Shown: one piece after another, positions 1 to 10,150 of the stretch
Position numbering within the stretch: position 1 is the stretch's first letter
How the letters are laid out: each line of letters opens with the position of its first letter
Source: an uncultured Planctomycetota bacterium
GTDB lineage: Bacteria > Planctomycetota > Phycisphaerae > Phycisphaerales > UBA5793
Direction: 5' to 3'
Assembly (NCBI GenBank): GCA_900696685.1
Contig: CAADHA010000157.1
Span: 1-64,000 of the forward strand
DNA length: 64,000 nt
Notes under the pieces: model-generated
Database searches by the model: none
Told to the model about the DNA's origin: nothing
Seen by the model: only the letters and a program-made list of their open reading frames with translations
Program-made: the position numbers and the translations under genes

Positions 1-220
1 ACCTGGCGGCGAGCGGCGGTGTGCTGCGCTTGCGCTTCATCCCTGTTTGCGCTGCGGGCTTGCGGGGGGGCAAACCTCTCCGCGATCTCGGCGGTCTTTG
101 CGGTGAGTGGACTTGAGCCCGGCCGTGCGGTTCCTTCCCTGACGCTTCGGGCCTGGTTCGGGTGCGGGGGGTTGGGTTCGTTGCAGCCGGCGTTGCCGCT
201 CTTCCGATGTACAGGGGACC
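1..220. other. Leader region upstream of ftsW, no gene recognised
   Basis: The open frames here overlap the start of ftsW and show no family resemblance, so I treat them as chance frames. I see no convincing promoter or RNA. The end of a gene lying outside the window cannot be excluded. Confidence 0.4.
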
Positions 221-1468
221 ATGCCGCGGCCGGGACAGGTGATCGTTCTGTGCGTCATCGCGCTGCTCACGCTGGGGATCGTCATGGTCACCAGCGCCGG
301 GCTGACCATCGACGCGCGGCACGCGGTCTCGCTCAAGGGGATGCTGACGGGCCGGCCGGTCATCTATGCCCTCTGCGCCGTCGCCATGATGTTCCTGGCC
401 TCCTGCGTGCGCATCGAGCGGCTGCGCGGTCCGCTTGACGGCGGCACGGCACGGCGGCTTGTGCTCACGCCCGCGACGTGGATCGCGTGCCTTGCGATCA
501 TCTGTCTCGGCCTGGTCTACGTCGAAGGGTTCGGGCGCGAGGTCAACAACGCGCGGCGGTGGGTCTACCTCGGCCCCGCCTCGCTGCGATTGTCGTTCCA
601 GCCCAGCGAACTGGCCAAGTGGGGGATGGTCCTCATCATCGCGACGTGGATCGTTCATCTCGGGCGGGAACGCATGCGGCGCTTCCTTACCGGCCTGGTT
701 CCCGCACTGGCCGTGACCATGCTCGTGTGCGCACTGATCGTGCTCGAAGATCTCGGCACGGCCGTGCTCATCGGGGCCGTCGCCTTGTATCTGCTCCTCG
801 CGGGCGGGGCGCGATGGTGGCACATCGGTGTCCTGTTTCCTCTGCCCGCGGCAGGGGTCGTGCTGGCCGTGCTGACAAGCGAGTACCGCCGGGCCCGGAT
901 TCTGGCCTTTCTCGACCCCTATGCCGATCCGCAAGGGACCGGCTATCACATGATCCAGTCGATGGTGGCGGTCGCGGAGGGGAAGGTAACGGGGCGCGGC
1001 CTTGGGCACGGCGTGTACAAGTTCGGCTATCTGCCGGAGGACACGACGGACTTTCTCTTCGCAGTGATCTGCGAAGAACTCGGCGTGTTCGGCGCCGCCC
1101 TTGTGATCTTCCTCTATGTCCTGCTTCTCCTCGCGGGGGCGAGCATTGCACGGAGGCAGACTGAGCCGCTGGCCCGGTATGTCGCCCTCGGGATCATTGC
1201 GACGATCGGCACACAGGCGGTGATGAACCTCATGGTGGTGACCGGCCTCGCGCCGACCAAGGGAATCGCCCTGCCCCTGCTCTCGTCGGGTGGAACGGGG
1301 TGGATACTGACGGCCGCATGTCTTGGCCTGCTCGTGGGAATGGACCGGCGCGCGGCGGCGCGGGCGGTCGAGGCGGGCGTTGAGCAGGCGGCGACGGGGA
1401 GCGCCGGGGCGCCGGCGGTTCTCTCGATCGGCGCGCCGCGCGCGCTGGCGGCGCCGGCCGCATCATGA
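221..1468 (+). CDS. ftsW: FtsW/RodA/SpoVE family peptidoglycan polymerase
   Basis: This SEDS-family integral membrane protein (415 aa) would polymerise lipid II into glycan strands at the division site. About ten hydrophobic segments are visible. Family signatures are clear: FQPSELAK near residue 126, ARILAFLDPYADPQGTGYH near 225, LPEDTTDFLFAVICEELG near 271 and the GIALPLLSSGGTG loop near 346. The Ala/Gly-rich C-terminal tail of about 40 residues is not conserved in the family. FtsW rather than RodA is chosen from the mur-gene context and is not proven. The gene runs convergently to the minus-strand mur genes and its end overlaps the next gene by six bases, so it has been separated from the usual murD-ftsW-murG order. 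Confidence 0.88.
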   Translation: MPRPGQVIVLCVIALLTLGIVMVTSAGLTIDARHAVSLKGMLTGRPVIYALCAVAMMFLASCVRIERLRGPLDGGTARRLVLTPATWIACLAIICLGLVYVEGFGREVNNARRWVYLGPASLRLSFQPSELAKWGMVLIIATWIVHLGRERMRRFLTGLVPALAVTMLVCALIVLEDLGTAVLIGAVALYLLLAGGARWWHIGVLFPLPAAGVVLAVLTSEYRRARILAFLDPYADPQGTGYHMIQSMVAVAEGKVTGRGLGHGVYKFGYLPEDTTDFLFAVICEELGVFGAALVIFLYVLLLLAGASIARRQTEPLARYVALGIIATIGTQAVMNLMVVTGLAPTKGIALPLLSSGGTGWILTAACLGLLVGMDRRAAARAVEAGVEQAATGSAGAPAVLSIGAPRALAAPAAS

Positions 1469-2629
1469 GGCGCTGATCGGAGCGCACCACCTCTTCCACG
1501 GCCAGGAATCGAGGCGCGGCGGCTGGATCATCTGCACCAGGCCCGCCTGATCCTCCAGCCGCACATCCCGCGATGCCGACTCGACGGCGATGGAGCACCG
1601 GCTGACGGCGATGGTGCGGCAGGGCGAAGCGTCGGCAAGGCGATTGAGCGAGTGCGAGACGTTCATGCCCCGAGTCTCGCTCGCCCAGGTGAGCGCAAGG
1701 GGATACCCCAGCAGCCACGCGGAACGCTGGAACTCGGCGCGAGGAGTGCGATCGCCCCGGGCGATGCGCGGCACTTCTCCATCGGCAAAGACCATCAGGA
1801 TGGGGGCAAGCTGGATGTACTTGCGGATGATGACGAGTTCGCCGATGGCGGCGCCGGCGGGCCAGAAGGCGCGCGAGAGGAAGAATCGCCGCAGCCCCTC
1901 GCCGATCGGTCCGCTGCCGCGGAAGTGATCGAGCGAGCCGCGCGCCGCGTCGAGGGGCAGGGCGCGGCGCCCGCCCCGGCCGGTCCACTCGATCGTGCCG
2001 TTGACCGAGGCGCTGGGGCACGCGGGCAGCCAGTCGTGCGTTGCGCCGATGGGCGAGTCCGGCAGGAATCGCCGCCAGAATGTCGTGGTGTGGAACCGCG
2101 GCCGGATGAGCAGGTCCGCCGTGACGCGGCTGACTCCGGTGGCCGCGGGGCGAAGCACGTGCCTCCAACTCGTGGTGGTGCACGGCGCATCGATGGCCAG
2201 GCGCCAACCCTCGCCTTCGGCGCTGAGGCTGCTGCGGCCGAGCGTGATCGACCAGGGCCGGCCGGGCGGCGACTCACCGCAGGATCGGACGTCAAGCGCA
2301 ATCTCGCTCCGCGCCGCGAGCCTGCCGTGCAGGAACACGGCGAGGCGGAGCGCGGCGGTCGCGCTCTTTCGTCCGAGCGACGCATCGACGAATCGACCCG
2401 CCCTGATCTGGCGTACGTTCCGCCGATAGGCCGGATCGAACGCGTGTCCGAGGTGGAGCGAGCAGGTCAGTCCGCAGCCGGCGTCGTCGAGCGCATTGAT
2501 CTCCCACCACTCGTAAGCGCCGGCTTCGTCGGTGCGCTGCATGCGGTTGTGCGCGTGAATGTCGCGCGTGTCAAGGGGCCGCAGGCGCAACTCGGGGAAC
2601 TGCTCGATGAGTTCGGCGATCTCGGGCAC
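1463..2629 (-). CDS. CrtC/AttH-like lipocalin-fold protein (tentative)
   Basis: A 388-residue soluble protein starting at a GTG codon 29 bases after mraY. The segment YEWWEINALDDAGCGLTCSL followed by FDPAYRR resembles the opening of hydroxyneurosporene synthase (CrtC) and AttH-type double-lipocalin proteins. A later stretch, DWLPACPSASVNGTIEW, fits the repeated beta-barrel pattern. In carotenoid makers CrtC hydrates a polyene, but no carotenoid genes lie nearby, so no substrate is proposed. It is the last gene of the murE-murF-mraY run and may be co-transcribed with it. The family assignment is from pattern memory only; an unrelated beta-rich protein remains possible. Confidence 0.45.
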   Translation of the reverse strand: MPEIAELIEQFPELRLRPLDTRDIHAHNRMQRTDEAGAYEWWEINALDDAGCGLTCSLHLGHAFDPAYRRNVRQIRAGRFVDASLGRKSATAALRLAVFLHGRLAARSEIALDVRSCGESPPGRPWSITLGRSSLSAEGEGWRLAIDAPCTTTSWRHVLRPAATGVSRVTADLLIRPRFHTTTFWRRFLPDSPIGATHDWLPACPSASVNGTIEWTGRGGRRALPLDAARGSLDHFRGSGPIGEGLRRFFLSRAFWPAGAAIGELVIIRKYIQLAPILMVFADGEVPRIARGDRTPRAEFQRSAWLLGYPLALTWASETRGMNVSHSLNRLADASPCRTIAVSRCSIAVESASRDVRLEDQAGLVQMIQPPRLDSWPWKRWCAPISAS

Positions 2630-2658
2630 GGGTCAAGGATAGGGGGCGGCAGGGAGCG

Positions 2659-3825
2659 TCAGCGAAGGCGAATGGTGGCGAGCGCAATGGCGGCGAGGAT
2701 CGCCGTGATGAGCCAGAAGCGGACGACCACCTGCTGCTCGGTCCATCCGCCGAGGTGGAAGTGGTGGTGGATCGGGGCGCAGCGGAAGATGCGCTTGCCG
2801 CCGGTGAGGCGGAAGTAACCGACCTGGAGGACGACGCTCATGATCTCGAAGAGGAACACGCCGCCGATGAGCAGGAGGAGAAACTCGTGGCGGATGACCA
2901 CGGCGATGAAGGCCATGAGCGCGCCCAGCGCCAGCGAGCCGGTGTCGCCCATGAACACCTGTGCCGGCGAGCAGTTGTACCAGAGGACGCCGAGGCACGC
3001 GCCGGCCATCGCACCCGCAAGCACCGCCAGTTCATGGCTGTATGGGATGTAGGGCATGAGCAGTTTCTTGGCGATCTCCTCCGAGCCGGCGACGGCGCAG
3101 AGGATCATCAGGGAGAACGAGCAGATGGTGGAGATGCCCGCCGCGAGGCCGTCCATGCCGTCCGTGAGGTTCACGGCGTTGGATGAGCCTGCGATCATGA
3201 TCATGGCCATGAGGGTGAACGCCCAGGCGGGCAACTGGAAGAGCATTTCAGGCTCGTCGGTTCGGGGGTTGAAGGCGCGCACGAGCGGCAGCGTCGGGAA
3301 ACTGCGCGTCATCTCCGGGTTGTTGTCGCCATGCTGGTAGATGAAGAAGCCGGCGAGGAAGGCGAACCCGAGTTGAAAGAGGAGCTTCTCCCAGGCATGC
3401 AGACCCTCGCGGGCGCCGTGGCCGCGGCGGGCATTCGTGAGTTTGAGCCAGTCGTCAATCCCGCCGAGCACGCCCATTCCCGCGAGGAGGATCAGTCCGA
3501 GGAGAATGTAGAAGACGCGCAGGTCGGCCAGAAGGAGCGTGGCGACGAGGATCGCGCCGCAGACAAGGACGCCTCCCATCGTGGGCGTGTTGGCCTTCTG
3601 GGCCATGAGGCGGTTGAGGTCGGCGTGGTAGAACTCCGGCGAATCGCCGACCTTCTGCCTCACCAGCCAGCGGATGACCGGACGGCCGAAAACGACCACG
3701 ATCAGAAACGAGATGATAACGGCCGAGATCGCACGGAAGTCGACGCGGTCGAAGATGCGCACGTAGCCGTAGAGTTGATGACTCTCCAGCCAGCCGCGGA
3801 TCAGGTTGAGCAGGGCGACGATCAT
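2659..3825 (-). CDS. mraY: Phospho-N-acetylmuramoyl-pentapeptide transferase
   Basis: MraY transfers phospho-MurNAc-pentapeptide from UDP to undecaprenyl phosphate, forming lipid I at the inner membrane face. The 388-residue product has about ten membrane segments. Family motifs are present: KANTPTMGGVLV near residue 75, GGIDDWLKL near 122 (aspartate pair), NAVNLTDGMDGLAAG near 215, QVFMGDTGSLALGAL near 285 and the APIHHHFHLGGW loop near 350. The start ATGATCGTCGCC lacks an obvious ribosome-binding site. It lies 104 bases downstream of murF in the same direction. Bases 3826-3929 contain no gene. Confidence 0.97.
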   Translation of the reverse strand: MIVALLNLIRGWLESHQLYGYVRIFDRVDFRAISAVIISFLIVVVFGRPVIRWLVRQKVGDSPEFYHADLNRLMAQKANTPTMGGVLVCGAILVATLLLADLRVFYILLGLILLAGMGVLGGIDDWLKLTNARRGHGAREGLHAWEKLLFQLGFAFLAGFFIYQHGDNNPEMTRSFPTLPLVRAFNPRTDEPEMLFQLPAWAFTLMAMIMIAGSSNAVNLTDGMDGLAAGISTICSFSLMILCAVAGSEEIAKKLLMPYIPYSHELAVLAGAMAGACLGVLWYNCSPAQVFMGDTGSLALGALMAFIAVVIRHEFLLLLIGGVFLFEIMSVVLQVGYFRLTGGKRIFRCAPIHHHFHLGGWTEQQVVVRFWLITAILAAIALATIRLR

Positions 3826-3929
3826 CGTGGAGGATCAGGGTTGTGCGGAAGAGCGCGCGGCGATCCTGGGAACGCGAGGGCCGTCGCTGGAGCATTATCG
3901 ACGCGTCCGGGGGCGATGCGTTGGGATTC

Positions 3930-5402
3930 TCAGCATGTGTTCGCCGCCGGCTGAGCAGGCGATCGCCGAGTCGCGTCGAACCGTTCCCGAACCGCGGTTA
4001 CGATCCGCTCCAGCCTCATCCCGCGTGAGCCTTTGACCAGCACGCGATCCGTCTCGCGCAGGAGACGGACGAGGTCGGCGATGGCCGCGTCGTCGAGATC
4101 CTCAGCGTAATGAACGTCGATGCGGGAATCCCCCGCCAGCGCCTCCAGCGCTGAACGCATGAGCGGTCCGACGAGGATCGCGAGCCCCGGCGGAGCGATT
4201 CCGTCCGATTCCTCGAGCAGTTCAGCCGCGATTTCAGCATGCGCTGCTTCGCTCAGGCCGCCCAGTTCGAGCATGTCGCCGAGGATGACGACGGCGCGGC
4301 CGCCTCCATCGGCCGCGAGTTGGCGGAAGGTGCGGATCGACGCCTTCATCGACTCGGGATTGGCGTTGTAGGAGTCGTCGAAGAGTTCGAGGCTCCCGAG
4401 GCGATGGCGGGTGAAGCGCATCTCCGGCGCCTCGACCTTGAGCAGGCCGGCCTGAATCTCGGCATCGGTGAAGCCGCAGCGCCGGCCGACGGCGATGGCC
4501 GCCGCCGCGTTCGAGGCATGATGCTGGCCATAGAGCGGCAGGCGCCACTGTGTGCGGTCGTTGAGCGTGAAGGTCGTGCCCTTGCTCGCCACTGCGCAAT
4601 GACAGATACGCAAGTCGGCGTCCGTGGAGAAGCCGAACGTGATGCCGCGTTCCATCGGCTCGATGTGCGGAAGGATGGCCGGCTCGTCGATCGAGACGGC
4701 CGCCCAGCCGCCGTGCGCCATGGCGCGGAGGATGGCTGTCTTTTCGCTCGCGACACCTTCGATCGAGCCGAGACCCTCGAGATGGACGCGGCCGATGCTC
4801 GTGATGACGGCGATGTCCGGCTGGACGATGGCGGTGAGGTCGGCGATCTCGCCGGGGTGGTTGGTGCCGACCTCGCATATGACGTACTGGTCGCGCGGCC
4901 CGGCGGCGAGGATGGTCAACGGAACGCCGACGTGGTTGTTGAAACTCTTCGGACTTCCCGAGACGCGGAAGCGCTGACCGAGCACCGCCAGGAGCATCTG
5001 CTTGGTCGTCGTCTTGCCGCTGGAACCGGTGACGGCGATGAACTTCGTCAGGCCCAGGTGCCGCCGGTAGGCCGACGCGAGGCGCCCGAGCGCCTTGAGC
5101 GTGTCCTCGACGAGCAGGACATGCAGGCCGGCGGGCCAGTGGTTCATCGCCTCCGGCGCCCGGTGGAGGATGAGCATGGCAGCGCCTCGCCGCACCGCTT
5201 CGTCGAGATGGTCGTGTCCGTCGAACCGCTCGCCGCGCAGCGCCAGGAACACCTGTCGCGGCGCGAGCATTCGAGAGTCGGTGCCCACGCCTTCAGGCTC
5301 AGGCGCCGGCGCGGCACTCTCGACGGGGCGCTTCAGCCAGCGCCCGCCGCCTGCCGCAGCACGCAGCGAGTCAGGATGCCAGAACGAAGCGGCTCCGGTC
5401 AC
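3930..5402 (-). CDS. murF: UDP-MurNAc-tripeptide:D-alanyl-D-alanine ligase
   Basis: MurF adds D-Ala-D-Ala to UDP-MurNAc-tripeptide, finishing the cytoplasmic precursor that MraY uses. The 490-residue protein shows an N-terminal Mur ligase domain (GVGTDSRMLAPRQVFLALRG), the ATP-binding loop AVTGSSGKTTTKQML near residue 124, the central domain with NNHVGVPLT near 155 and EVGTNHPGEI near 177, and the C-terminal ligase domain with DDSYNANPESMKA near 321. It begins with GTG, and its GTGA start overlaps the murE stop by four bases, implying translational coupling. Length fits the family, with a short N-terminal extension. Confidence 0.95.
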   Translation of the reverse strand: MTGAASFWHPDSLRAAAGGGRWLKRPVESAAPAPEPEGVGTDSRMLAPRQVFLALRGERFDGHDHLDEAVRRGAAMLILHRAPEAMNHWPAGLHVLLVEDTLKALGRLASAYRRHLGLTKFIAVTGSSGKTTTKQMLLAVLGQRFRVSGSPKSFNNHVGVPLTILAAGPRDQYVICEVGTNHPGEIADLTAIVQPDIAVITSIGRVHLEGLGSIEGVASEKTAILRAMAHGGWAAVSIDEPAILPHIEPMERGITFGFSTDADLRICHCAVASKGTTFTLNDRTQWRLPLYGQHHASNAAAAIAVGRRCGFTDAEIQAGLLKVEAPEMRFTRHRLGSLELFDDSYNANPESMKASIRTFRQLAADGGGRAVVILGDMLELGGLSEAAHAEIAAELLEESDGIAPPGLAILVGPLMRSALEALAGDSRIDVHYAEDLDDAAIADLVRLLRETDRVLVKGSRGMRLERIVTAVRERFDATRRSPAQPAANTC

Positions 5403-6943
5403 GCGGCACTCACTTGCGGCTCGGGGATGCGCCCGAACCTCGCTTCAAGCGTCGCCTGCGCGATGAGGCGGTCGTTGAAGGGGTACTTTCTGGTCCCGAT
5501 GATCTGGTAGTTCTCGTGTCCCTTTCCGGCGATCACGATGACGTCATTGGCCCGGGCCTCGGCGATGCATTTCACGATCGCCGCCTTGCGATCGACCTCG
5601 GTCGTCACTTCCGCAGTCGTTCCTTCCGGCACGCCGGCGAGTATCTGCTGGACGATCGACTCGGGGTCTTCGGTGCGCGGATTGTCGCTGGTGATGAAGA
5701 CGCGCTGGGCGAGTGTGCAGGCGACGGCGGCCATGCGCGGCCGCTTGGTGCGGTCGCGGTCGCCCCCGCATCCGAAGACGACGGTGAGGCGCCCGCCTTC
5801 GGGTACGACGGGGCCTGCGGCGCGCAGCACGTTGGCCAGCGCATCATCGGTGTGGGCGTAATCGACGAAGACGGCGAAGGGCGCCAGCGGATGATGCACC
5901 GGTTCGAGCCGCCCCGGCGGGGCCGCGCAGCGTGCGAGCGACTCCGCCAGGCCGTCGCATGGAACGCCGCACCAGGCCGCAACGCACGCGGCCTGCAGCG
6001 CGTTGCTCACGTTGTGGCGCCCGATGAGCGGCAGATCCACTTCGAAGACGCCCCACGGCCCCGTGAACTGCGCCGCCGTGGATGTCGGTCCGAGGCGGGT
6101 GATCGCCGCGCTCGCCTCCCCCTGTGCCGGCGTGTGTGCATCGCTGATGCGCGTCAGCCGAATCGGCGCGCGGCACGCGGCTCGCATCACCTCTGCAGAG
6201 GGGTCCTCCGCGTTGATGATCGCAAGCCCGCCCGGCGGGAGTGCGGCGAAGAGACGCGCCTTGGCCGCCGCATAGGCCTGCATTGTGCTGTGGTAATCGA
6301 GGTGGTCGCCGGAGAGATTCGTGAACAGGCCCACGTCGAACTCCAGGCCCTCCGTCCGCCCCTGGTCCAGGGCGTGGCTTGACACCTCCATGACAACCTG
6401 CGAGCAGCCGTTGGCCACCATGCGCGCCAGCGTGCGGCTGAGGTCGATGGCCGAGGGCGTCGTGAGGTCCGAGGGCAGGCGCGACTTGCGGTCGTCAACG
6501 AACACGGTGCCGATCAGTCCGCATGACCAGCCGGCGCCGAGGAGCAGTTGCTGTATGAGGTGGGACGTGGTCGTTTTGCCGTTCGTGCCGGTGATGCCGA
6601 TGAGTGTTACGCTGTTGGAGGGAGAGCCGAAGAACGCTTCAGCCGTCGCAGCCACAACTCGGTGGAAGGGACGTGCTGCGCCGGCCGGGCACAGAAGCGT
6701 TGCGCTACCGGCGTCAACCGTTTCATCTTCCGCGAGAATGGCCGTGGCCCCCCGCGCGATAGCGTCAGCGACGAATTCCCGCCCGTCCATCTTTGAGCCG
6801 CGGCGTGCCACGAAGAGACTCCCCGGTGTGGCCTGCCGGCTGTCCTCCGTGATATCCGTCAGCCTTCGGTCTGCCGCGCCGCTTGCCAGGCGCAGACCCG
6901 CCTCTTCCATCAGACGCCCCAGTTCGACGTTCATGCGCACCAC
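5399..6943 (-). CDS. murE: UDP-MurNAc-L-Ala-D-Glu:meso-diaminopimelate ligase
   Basis: MurE adds the third stem-peptide residue. The 514-residue product has the ATP loop GITGTNGKTTTSHL near residue 114, the carbamylated-lysine region and the C-terminal SDNPRTEDPESI motif near 422. The DNPR motif is the known signature for meso-diaminopimelate rather than lysine, so the organism should make DAP-type peptidoglycan. Two GTG codons (6943, 6940) and an ATG (6934) lie just after an AAGGAGG sequence; the spacing best suits 6940 or 6943. It follows thrS by 91 bases and is coupled to murF. Confidence 0.95.
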   Translation of the reverse strand: MVRMNVELGRLMEEAGLRLASGAADRRLTDITEDSRQATPGSLFVARRGSKMDGREFVADAIARGATAILAEDETVDAGSATLLCPAGAARPFHRVVAATAEAFFGSPSNSVTLIGITGTNGKTTTSHLIQQLLLGAGWSCGLIGTVFVDDRKSRLPSDLTTPSAIDLSRTLARMVANGCSQVVMEVSSHALDQGRTEGLEFDVGLFTNLSGDHLDYHSTMQAYAAAKARLFAALPPGGLAIINAEDPSAEVMRAACRAPIRLTRISDAHTPAQGEASAAITRLGPTSTAAQFTGPWGVFEVDLPLIGRHNVSNALQAACVAAWCGVPCDGLAESLARCAAPPGRLEPVHHPLAPFAVFVDYAHTDDALANVLRAAGPVVPEGGRLTVVFGCGGDRDRTKRPRMAAVACTLAQRVFITSDNPRTEDPESIVQQILAGVPEGTTAEVTTEVDRKAAIVKCIAEARANDVIVIAGKGHENYQIIGTRKYPFNDRLIAQATLEARFGRIPEPQVSAA

Positions 6944-7034
6944 CTGGCCTCCTTGGCGAAGGATATCGTCGAACGCGGGACCGAGGATTCAGAATTGCGG
7001 CCGGCGAAGCAGTGAAGCAAGCGGCCTCGGGTGC

Positions 7035-9116
<2,082 letters not shown>

Positions 9117-9212
9117 GTCCGTTTCCTTCAACGTCGTTCATCCGACCACCCTCAAAGCCCCCGGATTTCCCGGGCCGAGGACGAATCATCCCATCAGGTG
9201 CCAAAACCAACA

Positions 9213-9239
9213 ACGCACGGCTCATAATCGGCCGTGCGT
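9213..9239 (-). terminator. Attenuator terminator hairpin upstream of thrS
   Basis: On the minus strand ACGCACGGC and GCCGTGCGT form a perfect nine-base-pair stem around a nine-base loop, followed by the T-rich stretch TTGTTGGTTTT. It lies 32 bases after the stop of the threonine-rich leader peptide and 96 bases before the thrS ATG. The tail is not an uninterrupted T run, so its strength is uncertain. Confidence 0.7.
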
Positions 9240-9279
9240 CTCTCCTTCCATCGCTGAGCGCACCAACCGATCACGGCCG
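9229..9279 (-). promoter_or_regulatory. Predicted antiterminator pairing for thrS attenuation
   Basis: The last leader-peptide codons contain CGGCCGTG (minus strand, 9279-9272). This is exactly complementary to CACGGCCG (9236-9229), which forms part of the left arm and loop of the terminator hairpin. The two structures exclude each other. If a ribosome stalls at the threonine codons, the leader segment stays free and can pair with the terminator arm, allowing read-through. If the ribosome reaches the stop codon it covers that segment and the terminator forms. The eight-base pairing is seen in the sequence; the mechanism is inferred from classical amino-acid operon attenuation. Confidence 0.6.
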
Positions 9280-9330
9280 CGTGGTCGCGGTCGTCGTCCG
9301 GGTCGTCGTGGCGGTGCGGGTCTGCTGCAT
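9271..9330 (-). CDS. Threonine-rich leader peptide of thrS
   Basis: A 19-residue reading frame, MQQTRTATTTRTTTATTRP, begins at ATG 22 bases after the lspA stop codon and ends with TGA. Ten of 19 codons are threonine (ACC or ACG), in runs of three, three and two. It lies directly upstream of the gene for threonyl-tRNA synthetase and is followed by a terminator-type hairpin, the same layout as the thr operon leader of enteric bacteria. The upstream ribosome-binding site is weak. Because lspA precedes it in the same direction, the attenuator may sit inside a longer transcript and also affect murE, murF and mraY. Chance is a poor explanation for this composition at this site. Confidence 0.82.
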   Translation of the reverse strand: MQQTRTATTTRTTTATTRP

Positions 9331-9352
9331 GCTGAACAAGCCTAGTCGCTCT

Positions 9353-10105
9353 TCACGGCGGGTCAATCGGCCGAACCGCGCCTGCGGTTGAGGCCTGGGC
9401 GGATGCGTCGGGCGCACCGGCCGGCTCTATCCGCCGGTTCATCCGCACCATCAGCAGCCCGATCCCGCTCAGGAGCAGGACATCGGCGACATTGAAGACC
9501 CACGGGAAGACTTCCGAGTTGCCGCCCGGCCAGGTCCAGTTCAGGGGCAGGTGGACATCGGGAAAGATCTTGAGAAAGTCGCGGACCGCCCCGAACATGA
9601 TGCGGTCGAAGAGGTTTCCGAGCGCGCCCGCGAGGATGAAGCCGATCGCCACGTGCGCCAGTCGGTCTCGTGCGCGCGTCCGCGAGGCAAAGACATAGAA
9701 GCCGACGGCCACGGCCGCAACGGTGAACACCACGAAAAAGATCCGCTGCCCGGGACCGATTCCGAACACCGCTCCGCGGTTGAGAACCAGGTGCAGGGCC
9801 AGCACGCCGGGGATGGCGCTGCGGTGCGCATCCGGGGGCGGATGCCAGTTCGTGTTGCCGAGAATCTCTTCGCGGTCAAGCACGACGGGCGCATCGCCGA
9901 TCAGGCGGAAGGCTGCACTCTTCGAGGCGAGATCGATGCACAGGCCGATGAGCAGGACGCTCAGGAGCAGGAGCCAGGACGGCATCGACCTCCCGGCAGG
10001 CTGTGCGGGCCGTTGCTCGAGTTGCGCCTCCACCATTGCGCCGCTGTGATTCATCGGGGTCAATGGTAGGAGCCGCCCGCGCGATGTACCGCATTTGCAC
10101 TCCAC
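9353..10105 (-). CDS. lspA: Lipoprotein signal peptidase (signal peptidase II)
   Basis: LspA cleaves lipoprotein signal peptides after lipidation. The 250-residue product has four membrane segments and the family motifs LNRGAVFGIG near residue 109, GALGNLFDRI near 160 and the FNVADVLLL motif near 207; the two catalytic aspartates would be those of LFDR and NVAD. It is longer than the usual 160-170 residues because of an N-terminal extension of about 40 residues and an Ala-rich tail. A start at an internal ATG (MNHSGAMVEAQ, residue 18) is equally possible. It follows the DksA-like gene and precedes the thrS leader. Confidence 0.93.
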   Translation of the reverse strand: MECKCGTSRGRLLPLTPMNHSGAMVEAQLEQRPAQPAGRSMPSWLLLLSVLLIGLCIDLASKSAAFRLIGDAPVVLDREEILGNTNWHPPPDAHRSAIPGVLALHLVLNRGAVFGIGPGQRIFFVVFTVAAVAVGFYVFASRTRARDRLAHVAIGFILAGALGNLFDRIMFGAVRDFLKIFPDVHLPLNWTWPGGNSEVFPWVFNVADVLLLSGIGLLMVRMNRRIEPAGAPDASAQASTAGAVRPIDPP

Positions 10106-10150
10106 CGGTTCGCGATGCTGTCACTTGATCAAGCGGAGTTGGCGCTGTGC

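Noticed and set aside
4239-5510. Long plus-strand open frame antisense to murF
   Set aside because: It mirrors the murF gene, which has clear Mur-ligase motifs. High GC makes long antisense frames common here.
5414-6382. Long plus-strand open frame antisense to murE
   Set aside because: No family resemblance and fully covered by the well-supported murE gene.
9240-9252. Second tiny frame MEGETHGRL in the thrS leader
   Set aside because: It overlaps the terminator stem, has no amino-acid bias and is best explained as chance.
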